Shown: piece by piece, positions 18,115 to 26,788 of the stretch | Layout of the letters: every line of letters starts with the position of its first letter | Numbering within the stretch: the first letter of the stretch is position 1 | Assembly: GCF_000423145.1 (NCBI RefSeq) | Contig: NZ_AUHK01000001.1 | Span: 62,001-126,000 of the forward strand | Length of the DNA stretch: 64,000 bases | Direction: 5' to 3' | Origin: Helcococcus sueciensis DSM 17243 | GTDB taxonomy: Bacteria; Bacillota; Clostridia; Tissierellales; Peptoniphilaceae | Notes under the pieces: generated by a model | Seen by the model: the letters and a program-made list of their open reading frames with translations, nothing else | What the model was told of the DNA's origin: nothing | The model's database searches: none | Program-made: the position numbers and the translations under genes

Positions 18115-18582
18115 TTATTCTTCTTCTTTTTTATTAAAAGTATTAGCTATTTTTTCTGTAAAAGTAGTTTTTTCTTCATTCAATTCTATACTTTTTTTCA
18201 GAACTTTTTCGTCAATATAATATAGTTTAATATGACTACCTTCTTTTATCTTCTTAGAATTTGGCATTACTCTTATCACTGAATTGGCCCTTTTATCATA
18301 ATATTTATGATTTGGGGTCACTACTATACTATGAGTTACAAATCCCTCATCTTCAAGTATTTTTTCAGCTTCTTTAATATCTAAATCTAATACATTTGGA
18401 ACTTCAATATACTTATTTTTCTTAGTTTTCAATACTGTAAATGCACCTAATACAGCAGGTCCAACAACTTTTAAAGCATCATATACTAATTCAGGATTTT
18501 TTCGAACAAATTTTACAGCTTCTTTAGATCCCTTTTTACCATATTTTAATAAATTTTTTGCTATTTTAAATTTTCTTATCAT
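18115..18582 (-). CDS. small PASTA-domain protein
   Basis: The start was set at ATG 18582 (155 residues) because GGAGG sits just upstream; the longer frame from 18612 has no RBS. The basic N terminus (MIRKFKIAKNLLKYGKK) is followed by a short hydrophobic stretch (PAVLGAFTVL) and one PASTA domain at roughly residues 58-125, starting VPNVLDLDIKEAEKILEDEG and ending with IKLYYID. PASTA domains usually bind muropeptides on Ser/Thr kinases or PBPs, but no kinase or transpeptidase domain is present. With a weak membrane segment, its side of the membrane is unclear. Confidence 0.75.
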   Translation of the reverse strand: MIRKFKIAKNLLKYGKKGSKEAVKFVRKNPELVYDALKVVGPAVLGAFTVLKTKKNKYIEVPNVLDLDIKEAEKILEDEGFVTHSIVVTPNHKYYDKRANSVIRVMPNSKKIKEGSHIKLYYIDEKVLKKSIELNEEKTTFTEKIANTFNKKEEE

Positions 18583-18649
18583 TTTATCCTCCGATACTAA
18601 AATAATACCCAATATTTATAATTTTATAGATAAATACATTATTTTAATA

Positions 18650-18673
18650 AAAAATCGACTCATATAGAGTCGA
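18650..18673 (-). terminator. intrinsic terminator of nox
   Basis: 7-nt arms (TCGACTC/GAGTCGA) with a 5-nt loop lie 7 nt after the nox stop and are followed on the minus strand by TTTTTTATT. Confidence 0.75.
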
Positions 18674-18679
18674 CTTTAA

Positions 18680-20017
18680 TTATAATGAATTTATAGCAGC
18701 TTTTGTAATATAGTTATATGGTTGATTAAAATGTGGTAAGAAGAATAAATCTAATAAAGCTAATCTGTCAATTGTAACTTTTTCTTGAATTGCAAGTGAA
18801 AACATATGGATTCCCATTGACATATCGTATTCTGAAGCCATTTGAGCTCCTAAAATTACTCTAGAATTTTTGTCAAATACAATTCTTAATTTTACTTTTG
18901 GATTCACTTCTTCTATGAAAGCTGGTTTTTGTAAGTCTTCAAAATCTGTATATTCTACTTCTATACCTAGTTTTTTAGCTTTATTTAATGTAATACCAGT
19001 TGAAACCATTTTTAAATCATATATTTGAATACCATTTGATCCTTGTACACCATTTGATTCAAGATTTCCGCCAGATACATTTGTACCACCAACTATACCA
19101 CTTCTTGCAGCATTTGATGCTAGAGCAATATAATTTGTTTCGTCTATAGAATTATCATAAACTGTTGCACAATCTCCAATTGCATATACATCTTTAATGC
19201 TTGTTTCTTGTTTTTTATTTACTAAATAAGCACCATTTTTGAATAATTCTAATTTATCTTTACCAAGTCCTGTATTTGGTCTAAATCCTATCGCTAAAAT
19301 TACCATATCTGCCGGTATTTCTTTTTTATCAGTCACTATTGATGTAACTTTACCATTTGTTCCTTTTATTTCTTTTACTGACTGTCCAAATTCTAAATTT
19401 ATACCGTGGCTTGATAAATTTTCTTTCATTAAATCGGTAAATTCTTCATCATAATATGTTGATAAAGCAGTGTCTGCAAGATCAACTAATGTAGTATTTT
19501 TACCATGTCTTTGGAATGCTTCTGCAAGTTCAACGCCTATATATCCAGCGCCTACTACTGCAATGTTTTGAATATCTTTATCATTAATCTTACCTATTAT
19601 ACTTTGTGCATCTTGAAAAATTTTAACATGTTGTACATTTTCTAAATCATGTCCTGGTATATCTGGAGTAATAGGTTCTGATCCAGTTGATAATACTAAT
19701 CTATCATACTTATCTACTACTTCACTTCCATCTTCTAAAGTCACATGTACTTCTTTATTTTCAAAATCTATATTGTGTACATTAGCATTCATAAATACTT
19801 TTGCACCATTTTTTTCAAATTCTTCTTTGCTTGCATAGAATAATCCATCTGGTTTTGAAATTTGATTTCCAATCCATAACGCCATTCCACAGCCTAGAAA
19901 TGAAATATTACTATTTCTATCATATATTGTTAATTCATGATTTTCTTTACTATTTAATATTGTTCTTATCGCTGCTGTTCCAGCGTGATTTGCCCCTACG
20001 ACAATTATTTTAGCCAT
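18680..20017 (-). CDS. nox: NADH oxidase (probably water-forming) / CoA-disulfide reductase family flavoprotein
   Basis: This 445-residue FAD enzyme has [13 protein letters not shown] at the N terminus and the single redox Cys43 in [12 protein letters not shown]. It also has a second nucleotide fold [15 protein letters not shown] (about 154-168), the FAD motif [12 protein letters not shown], and a C-terminal dimerisation domain. [15 protein letters not shown] after the GDC motif is typical of streptococcal/lactobacillar H2O-forming NADH oxidases, which detoxify O2 and regenerate NAD+. CoA-disulfide reductase is the main alternative because the same Cys is used. The start has an AAAAGGAG RBS. 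It is a single-gene unit divergent from lrgAB. Confidence 0.88.
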   Translation of the reverse strand: MAKIIVVGANHAGTAAIRTILNSKENHELTIYDRNSNISFLGCGMALWIGNQISKPDGLFYASKEEFEKNGAKVFMNANVHNIDFENKEVHVTLEDGSEVVDKYDRLVLSTGSEPITPDIPGHDLENVQHVKIFQDAQSIIGKINDKDIQNIAVVGAGYIGVELAEAFQRHGKNTTLVDLADTALSTYYDEEFTDLMKENLSSHGINLEFGQSVKEIKGTNGKVTSIVTDKKEIPADMVILAIGFRPNTGLGKDKLELFKNGAYLVNKKQETSIKDVYAIGDCATVYDNSIDETNYIALASNAARSGIVGGTNVSGGNLESNGVQGSNGIQIYDLKMVSTGITLNKAKKLGIEVEYTDFEDLQKPAFIEEVNPKVKLRIVFDKNSRVILGAQMASEYDMSMGIHMFSLAIQEKVTIDRLALLDLFFLPHFNQPYNYITKAAINSL

Positions 20018-20226
20018 AATATTCTCCTTTTAAATAAACATTACATACCTATATTATCAAATTATTAACTTAATTAATATATTATTACAAAAAATAAATT
20101 TTGATTTACGTTTTCTTAAATTTAAATTGTTAAATATTTTTCTTAATTAAATAAAAGTGATAATATATATTAATATGTCATAAATAGACCATAAAATATT
20201 CATATCAAATCATTGTGTTAATATTA

Positions 20227-20235
20227 TGTTATAAT
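20227..20235 (+). promoter_or_regulatory. extended -10 promoter of lrgAB
   Basis: TGTTATAAT gives a TGn extended -10 with TATAAT at 20230-20235, ending 16 nt before the lrgA start. No good -35 hexamer is present. The rest of the 234-nt nox-lrgA gap is AT-rich, with nothing else I can support. Confidence 0.55.
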
Positions 20236-20251
20236 TCTAAAAGGAGGATTT

Positions 20252-20629
20252 ATGAAATATATTAAACAAGTTTCAATTATATTTACAATTACTTTTATGG
20301 GTGAGATATTAAAAGAAATATCGCCTATTCCATTCCCTATACCATCTAGTGTTTATGGACTTATCTTAATGTTGTTAGCACTTACGACTAAAATTATTAA
20401 ACTAGATGATGTTAAAGAATCGGCTTATTTTCTTATTTCAATAATGCCTATTATGTTTATACCACCGGCAATAAATTTAATTACAGTTTGGCCAAATATT
20501 CAATCTAAAATAATAGCTTATTTTGTAATATGTATAATTTCAACTTTAATTGTAATGATTTCATCTGGTGTATTGACACAAAAAATATTAAATAATATGG
20601 AGAATAAAAATGTTAATAGAAAATATTAG
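20252..20629 (+). CDS. lrgA: CidA/LrgA family holin-like protein
   Basis: The 125-residue protein has four predicted membrane helices and the LrgA/CidA signature PFPIPSSVYGLILMLLAL (about residues 26-43). This family forms holin-like membrane pores. In staphylococci and streptococci it modulates murein hydrolase activity, and in some species it acts with LrgB as a pyruvate transporter. AAAAGGAGG precedes the ATG. It overlaps lrgB by 20 nt. The neighbouring autolysin and oxygen-metabolism gene fit either role. Confidence 0.9.
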   Translation: MKYIKQVSIIFTITFMGEILKEISPIPFPIPSSVYGLILMLLALTTKIIKLDDVKESAYFLISIMPIMFIPPAINLITVWPNIQSKIIAYFVICIISTLIVMISSGVLTQKILNNMENKNVNRKY

Positions 20630-21305
20630 TCAAAATGTATTTTTTGGAATTGCTCTAACTCTCCTTGCTTACAATATCGCTCTTTTGATAAAAGATGTAA
20701 CAAAGCTTGCAATATTCAATCCTCTACTTATATCTATTCTGATTACTTTAGCAATTATTTTATCATTAGATATTAAGATTGAGTCTTACATGAATGGAGG
20801 TTATTACATATCTAATTTACTTACTCCAACCACCGTATGCCTTGCAATTCCACTTTATGAAAATCTAGTAATATTAAAACATTATTGGAAAGGGATTATA
20901 ATAGGTATTTTAATGGGTGTAATTTCATCTGCGCTCACAATACTTCCTCTAGTGATTCTATTTGATATGTCAAAAGAAGATTATGTTACCCTACTTCCAA
21001 AATCAATTACAGGTGCATTTGGGATGGGAGCTTCTCAAGAATTAGGAGGAATTGTTCCAGTTACCGTTATTATAATAATTATCACTGGAATATTCGGATC
21101 GATGGTCAATGACCACATATTTAAGCTATTTAAGATTACTCATCCTGTTGCTAAAGGAGTTTCACTTGGAGCTTCTTCACACGCCATGGGGACATCAAAA
21201 GCTTTCGAAATCGGTGCAACAGAAGGTGCAATAAGCTCTATTTCTTTAATTATAACAGGTATATTGACTGTAGTAAGCATATCCTACTTTGCAGGATTAT
21301 ATTAA
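20610..21305 (+). CDS. lrgB: LrgB family membrane protein
   Basis: The 231-residue protein is highly hydrophobic and has the LrgB features LTPTTVCLAIPLYENL, KSITGAFGMGASQELGGI and GASSHAMGTSKAFEIG. It is the partner of LrgA. RBS GGAGAATAAAA lies inside lrgA, and the 20-nt overlap indicates coupled translation. A strong terminator follows within 10 nt. Confidence 0.93.
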   Translation: MLIENISQNVFFGIALTLLAYNIALLIKDVTKLAIFNPLLISILITLAIILSLDIKIESYMNGGYYISNLLTPTTVCLAIPLYENLVILKHYWKGIIIGILMGVISSALTILPLVILFDMSKEDYVTLLPKSITGAFGMGASQELGGIVPVTVIIIIITGIFGSMVNDHIFKLFKITHPVAKGVSLGASSHAMGTSKAFEIGATEGAISSISLIITGILTVVSISYFAGLY

Positions 21306-21313
21306 TTTATATA

Positions 21314-21348
21314 AAAACGAAGACTTGTAAATACATAGTCTTCGTTTT
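21314..21348. terminator. bidirectional terminator after lrgAB
   Basis: Perfect 12-nt arms (AAAACGAAGACT and its complement) around an 11-nt loop, with T-rich sequence on both outer sides. It lies between convergent lrgB and the rhodanese gene. Confidence 0.88.
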
Positions 21349-21384
21349 GCTTTTATTAATAAATAATTCTTTATTTAATTTTAA

Positions 21385-21954
21385 TTACATTTTATCCTTA
21401 TATAGTTTGTAAAAAGCATAAGATCCATCTAGATTATATACATCATATCCTAATTTTTTCAAAAACTTTTCAGCTTGTGCAGATCTTGATGATGAATTGC
21501 AATAAAGAACATATTTTTCATTTTTATTAAATTCATCAACTCTATTAGTTAGTTCACTGAGAGGAATATTCTTTGCATTTAAAATATATCCTCTTTCATA
21601 CTCATCAACTTCTCTAACATCTATTAGATTATATCCTTCTTCTACATAATCTTTCACTTTATCAAGTTCTAATCTATTGGTATTTTCTGTAATCATATCA
21701 TTAACGATTTCTGATAACTTATATATTACAGCTTCTAGAGAATTATTATCTGAAAAATATTTGCTTAAATCAGATATCTGAACTTTATTGATTATAGCAT
21801 CATTCAATAGCTTTACTGCAGATTCAGCGTTTCCTATTAAGTCTACTACCTCTTCTAAAGTTTGTGTATCAACATTAACTAATACTTTTAGATAAATTTC
21901 TTTTATTTCGTCTCTATCTATAAATGGAGCTAAAACATGAATTACCTTTAACAT
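21385..21954 (-). CDS. rhodanese-like domain protein with an N-terminal helical domain
   Basis: The C-terminal half (about residues 98-189) is a rhodanese fold with NLIDVREVDEYERGYI and the active-site loop YCNSSSRS (Cys152, Arg157), so persulfide transfer is likely. The first 95 residues are mostly helical and I do not recognise them. Rhodanese domains are commonly fused to or encoded near CoA-disulfide reductase/NADH oxidase flavoproteins, and nox lies 1.4 kb away. A working link through sulfane sulfur or CoA persulfide is possible but not shown. RBS AAAGGGGG precedes the ATG at 21954. Confidence 0.8.
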   Translation of the reverse strand: MLKVIHVLAPFIDRDEIKEIYLKVLVNVDTQTLEEVVDLIGNAESAVKLLNDAIINKVQISDLSKYFSDNNSLEAVIYKLSEIVNDMITENTNRLELDKVKDYVEEGYNLIDVREVDEYERGYILNAKNIPLSELTNRVDEFNKNEKYVLYCNSSSRSAQAEKFLKKLGYDVYNLDGSYAFYKLYKDKM

Positions 21955-22054
21955 AATATCCCCCTTTAATATTATTTATATTTATATAATAACATTAAAT
22001 ATCAATTTTCTATTTAAATAATAGTTAAATTTAATATAATTAATTATTTAAATT

Positions 22055-22091
22055 AAAAAATCGTCCTAGATTATATCTAAAACGATTTTTT
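22055..22091 (-). terminator. intrinsic terminator of the glucosaminidase gene
   Basis: Arms AAAAAATCGT and ACGATTTTTT, with an additional TAGA/TCTA inner stem, lie 7 nt after the stop codon. T-rich sequence follows on the minus strand. Confidence 0.85.
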
Positions 22092-22097
22092 CATATT

Positions 22098-24596
22098 TTA
22101 TATATCTAAACCTGATTCATGAATATAATTACCATCGGACAATTTTATCCAACCTTCATTCAAATACCCTTCAATATATTCACCAACATACTTGATTGCT
22201 ACTATACTTGAATTTGTATTTGCTTCTTTTCTAACATTCATTGTATTAATTAAATTTCCAGATACTTTTGTACCTTTTGGCACAGAGTTATTTGATAAAC
22301 CTGATTCATGAATATAATTGCCATCAGATAATTTTATCCAACCATCATTCAAATATCCTTCAATATATTCACCACCGTACTTGGTTCCTACTACAGTTGA
22401 ATTTGTATTTGCTTCTTTCCTAACATTCATTGTCTGAATTAATTTTCCAGATACTTTTGTACCTTTTGGCACAGAGTTATTTGATAAACCTGATTCATGA
22501 ATATAATTACCATCAGATAATTTTATCCAACCATCATTTAAATATCCTTCAATATATTCACCAATATACTTGGTTCCCACTACGCTTGAATTTGTACTTG
22601 CTTCTTTTCTAATATTCATGGTTTTATTCAAGTTACCAGATACTTTCGTACCTTTTGGAACAGAATCTGTCTCTAATACTGAGATATTTGATATACCAGA
22701 ATCATGGATATAATTACCATCAGACAGTTTTACCCATCCTTCTATTCTATAGCCTTCGATATAGTCACCTAAATATTTTTGTCCTACAATACTGGAATTT
22801 GTACTCGGAGCTTTTCTAATATTCATAATTCTATCTATAGTACCAGATACTTTTTTGCCATGTTGGTTTGAATTTGCAGAAATAAAGCCTTTATTTTCGG
22901 CAAAATTACCATTTTCTAAAAGTATCCATTCTCCTAAATCTTTTCCTTTTAAATAACTTCCTTTTTCTAGAGTATTAATAGTTTTAGTTCCTGGATGTCC
23001 TGAAACTTTTGAATCTTCAGCTATATTACCAGAAATATTTTGTAATACATCTAATAAAGGTCCATTATATACATATGTTCCATCAGAAAGTTTTATAAAG
23101 TTTCCTATCTTATACCCTTCAACATATGAACCTGCTTTTAATAACCCAATTACTTTTGAGTTTAGATTACCACCATCTCTTAAATTGTAAGATTTAGTTG
23201 TGTAACCTGAGACTTTTTCTCCTATCTCAAGTCCTACATTTTTAATAAATTTTCCATTTTCTAAAAGAATATAATTTCCTAGAGAATATCCTTCAATATA
23301 TTGACCTTGTTTATATCTATCAACAACTTTTTGATCAGGATGATTTGAAACATTTTCGTCTGATTTTAGATATCCTGAAACCTTCTTTAATTCTTTTAAT
23401 AAAGGTCCATTATATACATATGCTCCATTAGAAAGTTTTATAAAGTTTTCTACTTTATGTCCTTCAATATATGTTCCAGCTTTTAATAATCCAACTACTT
23501 TTGAGTTTATACTAGCACCGTCTCTTAAATTATAAGATCTAGTTGTGTAACCAGAGACTTTTGGTCCCAATTCATCAAATCTAGTTAAATTGTAAGTTTC
23601 AATTAAACTATTCAGACTGTTAGCATAAGCTGGAGATGTTGCATATCTCCCAGTTAAATAATTAGTTGCCTCTTTATAATTTGATGTACGAGATTTTCTA
23701 ACACCTAAATAGAAATTATAGTTCCATGAAGATTTATCATCGTCTCCTGTTAAAACATATACGTAATCTTTAAGTGATTCTAAATAAGACGGATATTTTC
23801 TAAAATTAGCTAATACATCATATCTATTTCCACTACTTGTATATTCAAAAGTTTTAATTAAAATAGAATCTGAATTGTAAGATCCTTTTACACCAAACAA
23901 GTTATGAAATGGTTTATTTGCTAATAAAGAATTTCCCCATCCAGACTCTAAAATGGCTTGAGCCATCATAACTGAAGCATATAAATCATGTTCTGCCGCT
24001 AGTCTCTGAGCTAATGGTCCTATCTCATTAATAAATTCAGAAGTAGTATAATCATTTGCAGTTTTATATGATCCACTATTTAATGCTGGATTAATCCAAT
24101 ATCCAGTATTACTTTTAGTTTTAGAAATTTCAATCATATTATTGGATGCGCTTAATACATAATATATACCACTAGATAAAGTAGTTATTGGTGAATTGCT
24201 ATTATACGCATCACTTGCGCTTCTATATCCTTTCATATCAGAATAAACTACAAAAGATGAGTACCTATTAATTGTAGATTCTATAGTAAGAATTGGAACA
24301 TCAGGTGTTATTTCAATTGAACCACTTTTAAAATCATTCGGATTTATCCAAGCTCCTGGTTGACTAGATGAATTAGAAATATTTATCATACCATCGTATC
24401 TAGTAAAAACATAATAATCACCTGCAGACCAAGTACCTTTAGAATTAGTTCGATTTTTTGCATCTGCAGCAGTATAATAAATTGTAACAGATTTTGGAAT
24501 ATTAATTTTATCAGAAGCAAATAAAACTGATGTATTTATAATAAATATAAACGCTAATGATAAAAGCAATATTTTTTTTAAAATTTTCGACTTCAT
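22098..24596 (-). CDS. secreted N-acetylglucosaminidase autolysin with SH3-like repeats
   Basis: The start was set at ATG 24596 (832 residues), after GTGAGG, which yields a clean signal peptide (KSKILKKILLLSLAF, cleavage near LFAS). The longer frame from 24656 reads through the promoter. Two related cell-wall-binding modules each ending in W-I-N-P (about residues 35-175) precede a glucosaminidase domain (about 185-340) with the catalytic AQAILESGWGNS and HNLFGVKGSY. The C-terminal 480 residues are SH3-like repeats of the form K-V-S-G...N-x-R-K...Y-I-E-G-Y...W-I-K-L-S-D-G-N-Y-I. The last three are nearly identical 63-residue copies. It would cut the glycan strand during daughter-cell separation. 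Confidence 0.9.
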   Translation of the reverse strand: MKSKILKKILLLSLAFIFIINTSVLFASDKINIPKSVTIYYTAADAKNRTNSKGTWSAGDYYVFTRYDGMINISNSSSQPGAWINPNDFKSGSIEITPDVPILTIESTINRYSSFVVYSDMKGYRSASDAYNSNSPITTLSSGIYYVLSASNNMIEISKTKSNTGYWINPALNSGSYKTANDYTTSEFINEIGPLAQRLAAEHDLYASVMMAQAILESGWGNSLLANKPFHNLFGVKGSYNSDSILIKTFEYTSSGNRYDVLANFRKYPSYLESLKDYVYVLTGDDDKSSWNYNFYLGVRKSRTSNYKEATNYLTGRYATSPAYANSLNSLIETYNLTRFDELGPKVSGYTTRSYNLRDGASINSKVVGLLKAGTYIEGHKVENFIKLSNGAYVYNGPLLKELKKVSGYLKSDENVSNHPDQKVVDRYKQGQYIEGYSLGNYILLENGKFIKNVGLEIGEKVSGYTTKSYNLRDGGNLNSKVIGLLKAGSYVEGYKIGNFIKLSDGTYVYNGPLLDVLQNISGNIAEDSKVSGHPGTKTINTLEKGSYLKGKDLGEWILLENGNFAENKGFISANSNQHGKKVSGTIDRIMNIRKAPSTNSSIVGQKYLGDYIEGYRIEGWVKLSDGNYIHDSGISNISVLETDSVPKGTKVSGNLNKTMNIRKEASTNSSVVGTKYIGEYIEGYLNDGWIKLSDGNYIHESGLSNNSVPKGTKVSGKLIQTMNVRKEANTNSTVVGTKYGGEYIEGYLNDGWIKLSDGNYIHESGLSNNSVPKGTKVSGNLINTMNVRKEANTNSSIVAIKYVGEYIEGYLNEGWIKLSDGNYIHESGLDI
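22111..22668 (-). repeat. three 189-bp tandem repeats in the autolysin gene
   Basis: The same sequence restarts at 22111, 22300 and 22489, an exact 189-bp (63-codon) period with only scattered differences between copies. A fourth, more divergent unit lies upstream in the gene. In-frame period and high nucleotide identity suggest recent duplication, and copy number may vary between strains. Confidence 0.9.
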
Positions 24597-24618
24597 GTTA
24601 ATCCTCACTTCCACTATC

Positions 24619-24634
24619 GTAATATATATATTAC
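24619..24634. promoter_or_regulatory. 16-nt palindrome over the autolysin -10 element
   Basis: GTAATATATATATTAC is a perfect palindrome that covers the -10 hexamer of the autolysin promoter, where a bound repressor would block RNA polymerase. The AT-only core makes chance occurrence possible. Confidence 0.35.
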
Positions 24635-24656
24635 CAAATAAGAACCTTCTTTTCAA
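24628..24656 (-). promoter_or_regulatory. promoter of the autolysin gene
   Basis: On the minus strand TTGAAA (24651-24656) and TAATAT (24628-24633) are 17 nt apart, about 32 nt before the chosen start codon. This supports the shorter start. Confidence 0.6.
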
Positions 24657-24781
24657 TAAATAGTTATTTTTTTGTAATCTTTTTTATACTTTTCCTTAAC
24701 CTTTATTATATTTCGGATTAATTTAAAATAGTCATACAGCAAAATATAATTTAATACTATATTTATTTGTTTAAAATAAAA

Positions 24782-24808
24782 AGAGTGTTGATTAAATTTC
24801 AACACTCT
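24782..24808 (-). terminator. intrinsic terminator of rpsA
   Basis: Perfect 10-nt arms (AGAGTGTTGA/TCAACACTCT) with a 7-nt loop lie 16 nt after the rpsA stop. TTTTATTTT follows on the minus strand. Confidence 0.9.
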
Positions 24809-24824
24809 AAATATTTATATTAAA

Positions 24825-26027
24825 TTAATCCAAATCTAATTCATCTAGTAAAGCACCTAAATTTGAACCAAATGAATTTTGTGGTTCTTCATTTTCTAAT
24901 TTAGTATTTTCTTTACGTTCTCTCTTTGGTCTATTTTCTCTAACTTGTTTATTTTCTCTAACTGTTTCCTTAGGTTCCATTAAAGCTCTTTTACTTAATG
25001 AAATTCTTTGATTTTCTTCATCAATTTCAAGAATTTTAACTTCTAAATTATCACCAATATTTAATACATCAGATGGTTTTTCAACATGTTCATTTGAAAT
25101 TTGAGAAACGTGAACTAATCCTTCAACACCTTCTTCTAGTTTTAAGAATGCACCAAAGTCTAATAAGTTTACAACTTCTCCGTTAACTACATCTCCCACT
25201 TTGTGTTTTGCTAAGAAAACATCAAATGGTTTTTCTTGTAGATGTTTCAATCCTAGAGATACTCTGTTCTTTTCTCTATTAGCTTTAAGGATTTTAACTT
25301 CAACTTCTTGACCTATTTCTAAAGCGTCTTGAGGTTTTTCAATTCTATCCCATGAAATATCAGAAATATGAATTAAACCATCTACTCCACCTAAGTCTAC
25401 AAATGCACCAAAGTCAACCATACGTACAACTTTACCAGTAACTATTGAATCTGGAATCAATGTTTCCCATATTTCATCAAGTTTTTCTTCTTGTAATACA
25501 CGACTAGATAATACAACTCTCTTTTTCTTTTCATCAATACTTAATATACGAGCTTCTAAATCTTGTCCCTCAAATTGTTTAAAGTTTTTAACGAAATAAG
25601 TAGTAATTTGAGATGCTGGGATAAATCCATTGATGCCCATTACTTTTACTACAAGTCCACCAGCATTAGATCCTTTTACAGAAGCTGTAACAACTTCGTT
25701 GTTTTCAAAAGCTTCTAATAATTTTTTCCAATTTTTTAATCCTTCTACTCTGCTAGTTGATAAAGAAACATTTCCTTCTCCGTCATCTAATTTGATAACA
25801 TATACATCTATTTCTTCACCCACTTTAAAAGCTTCAATAGGATTAGCTGCCTCTTCATCAGACATCTCTTCTTTTTTTATAATCCCATCCGCACGATATT
25901 TGATGTCAACAAAGACTTCATCATCTTTGACATTCATTACTGTACCCTTAACTATATCTTTAGGGTAAATTTTTACCATGCTTTCTTCTACTTGTTCCAT
26001 AAATTCTTCGTTACTTATATTGTCCAT
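24825..26027 (-). CDS. rpsA: 30S ribosomal protein S1
   Basis: The 400-residue protein has four S1 RNA-binding domains, roughly residues 17-85, 100-170, 188-257 and 273-343. The best conserved is VVRMVDFGAFVDLGGVDGLI followed by VSLGLKHL. A charged, Arg/Glu-rich tail follows. Four rather than six repeats is usual for Firmicutes S1-like proteins, which help mRNA binding to the small subunit. It has its own promoter and terminator, and ATG 26027 is preceded by AGGAGG. An annotation as an S1 RNA-binding protein would be equally valid. Confidence 0.9.
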   Translation of the reverse strand: MDNISNEEFMEQVEESMVKIYPKDIVKGTVMNVKDDEVFVDIKYRADGIIKKEEMSDEEAANPIEAFKVGEEIDVYVIKLDDGEGNVSLSTSRVEGLKNWKKLLEAFENNEVVTASVKGSNAGGLVVKVMGINGFIPASQITTYFVKNFKQFEGQDLEARILSIDEKKKRVVLSSRVLQEEKLDEIWETLIPDSIVTGKVVRMVDFGAFVDLGGVDGLIHISDISWDRIEKPQDALEIGQEVEVKILKANREKNRVSLGLKHLQEKPFDVFLAKHKVGDVVNGEVVNLLDFGAFLKLEEGVEGLVHVSQISNEHVEKPSDVLNIGDNLEVKILEIDEENQRISLSKRALMEPKETVRENKQVRENRPKRERKENTKLENEEPQNSFGSNLGALLDELDLD

Positions 26028-26056
26028 TAACCGACTTCCTCCTAAATCATACCAAA

Positions 26057-26071
26057 TACGATATTATCGTA
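26057..26071. promoter_or_regulatory. inverted repeat in the rpsA leader
   Basis: TACGATA-T-TATCGTA (7-nt arms, 1-nt centre) lies between the rpsA transcription start and its RBS. It could be an operator or a small leader hairpin. The centre is too tight for a stable RNA loop, which favours DNA binding. Confidence 0.35.
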
Positions 26072-26080
26072 CTTTATGAT

Positions 26081-26109
26081 ATTGTATATTAAATTTAATA
26101 ATTTTGCAA
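26081..26109 (-). promoter_or_regulatory. promoter of rpsA
   Basis: On the minus strand TTGCAA (26104-26109) and TACAAT (26081-26086) are separated by 17 nt. The predicted start lies about 45 nt before the rpsA start codon. Confidence 0.65.
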
Positions 26110-26206
26110 AAAAATATTTAGATTTAATACGATTTTTTTATTTATTTATTAAAATTTATGTTTTTTAGCATTTAAAAGTTAAAGTTTATTAACATATTCA
26201 ATATAT

Positions 26207-26788
26207 CTATAGGTCTTTATAGATAGAATTATAAACATCATCTACTATGCTTTCATACTTTTCTTTTCGATTTAATTCATCATAATCACTTATTTCAATT
26301 CTATCATGATATATTACTTCTATTCTACTAAATGGAATATACCTACCTTTAATAGTTATAGGTAAAATATCTGCTTTAGATTTTGAAGCAATTAGTGCAA
26401 TTCCATCATTAAATCTTTCTCTAGATCTTAATTCTTTATTTTTTATTCTTGTACCTTCTGGAAATATTCCAATTACATTATTATTCTTAAGAACTTGCAA
26501 TGACTTTCTTATTGCATCAATATCATTTCCTTGTCTATCAACTGGAATTACATGAACTGCACTAAAAAATTTAGCGAGTAATTTATATTTGAAAAGCTCA
26601 ACTTTACCGAGCATATGAATAATTCTGTCATATGAAACCATCAGTAATAAAGGATCCCAATTTGAAATGTGATTAGCACATATTATTAGTGGTTCTCCTT
26701 CTATTGATTCCGGTTTATTAACTTCTTTGTACCAAAAAATAGATTTCATAAAAGTTTTCATTATAGGTAATAAAATTTTATATAACAT
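26207..26788 (-). CDS. plsC: 1-acyl-sn-glycerol-3-phosphate acyltransferase
   Basis: The 193-residue acyltransferase has the catalytic H-x4-D motif in CANHISNWDPLL (about residues 32-43), the substrate motif FPEGTRIKN, and an N-terminal hydrophobic segment for membrane association. It acylates the sn-2 position of lysophosphatidic acid to give phosphatidic acid. It overlaps cmk by 11 nt, an arrangement common in Firmicutes. The first acylation partner PlsY is encoded at 42065-42679. Confidence 0.93.
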   Translation of the reverse strand: MLYKILLPIMKTFMKSIFWYKEVNKPESIEGEPLIICANHISNWDPLLLMVSYDRIIHMLGKVELFKYKLLAKFFSAVHVIPVDRQGNDIDAIRKSLQVLKNNNVIGIFPEGTRIKNKELRSRERFNDGIALIASKSKADILPITIKGRYIPFSRIEVIYHDRIEISDYDELNRKEKYESIVDDVYNSIYKDL

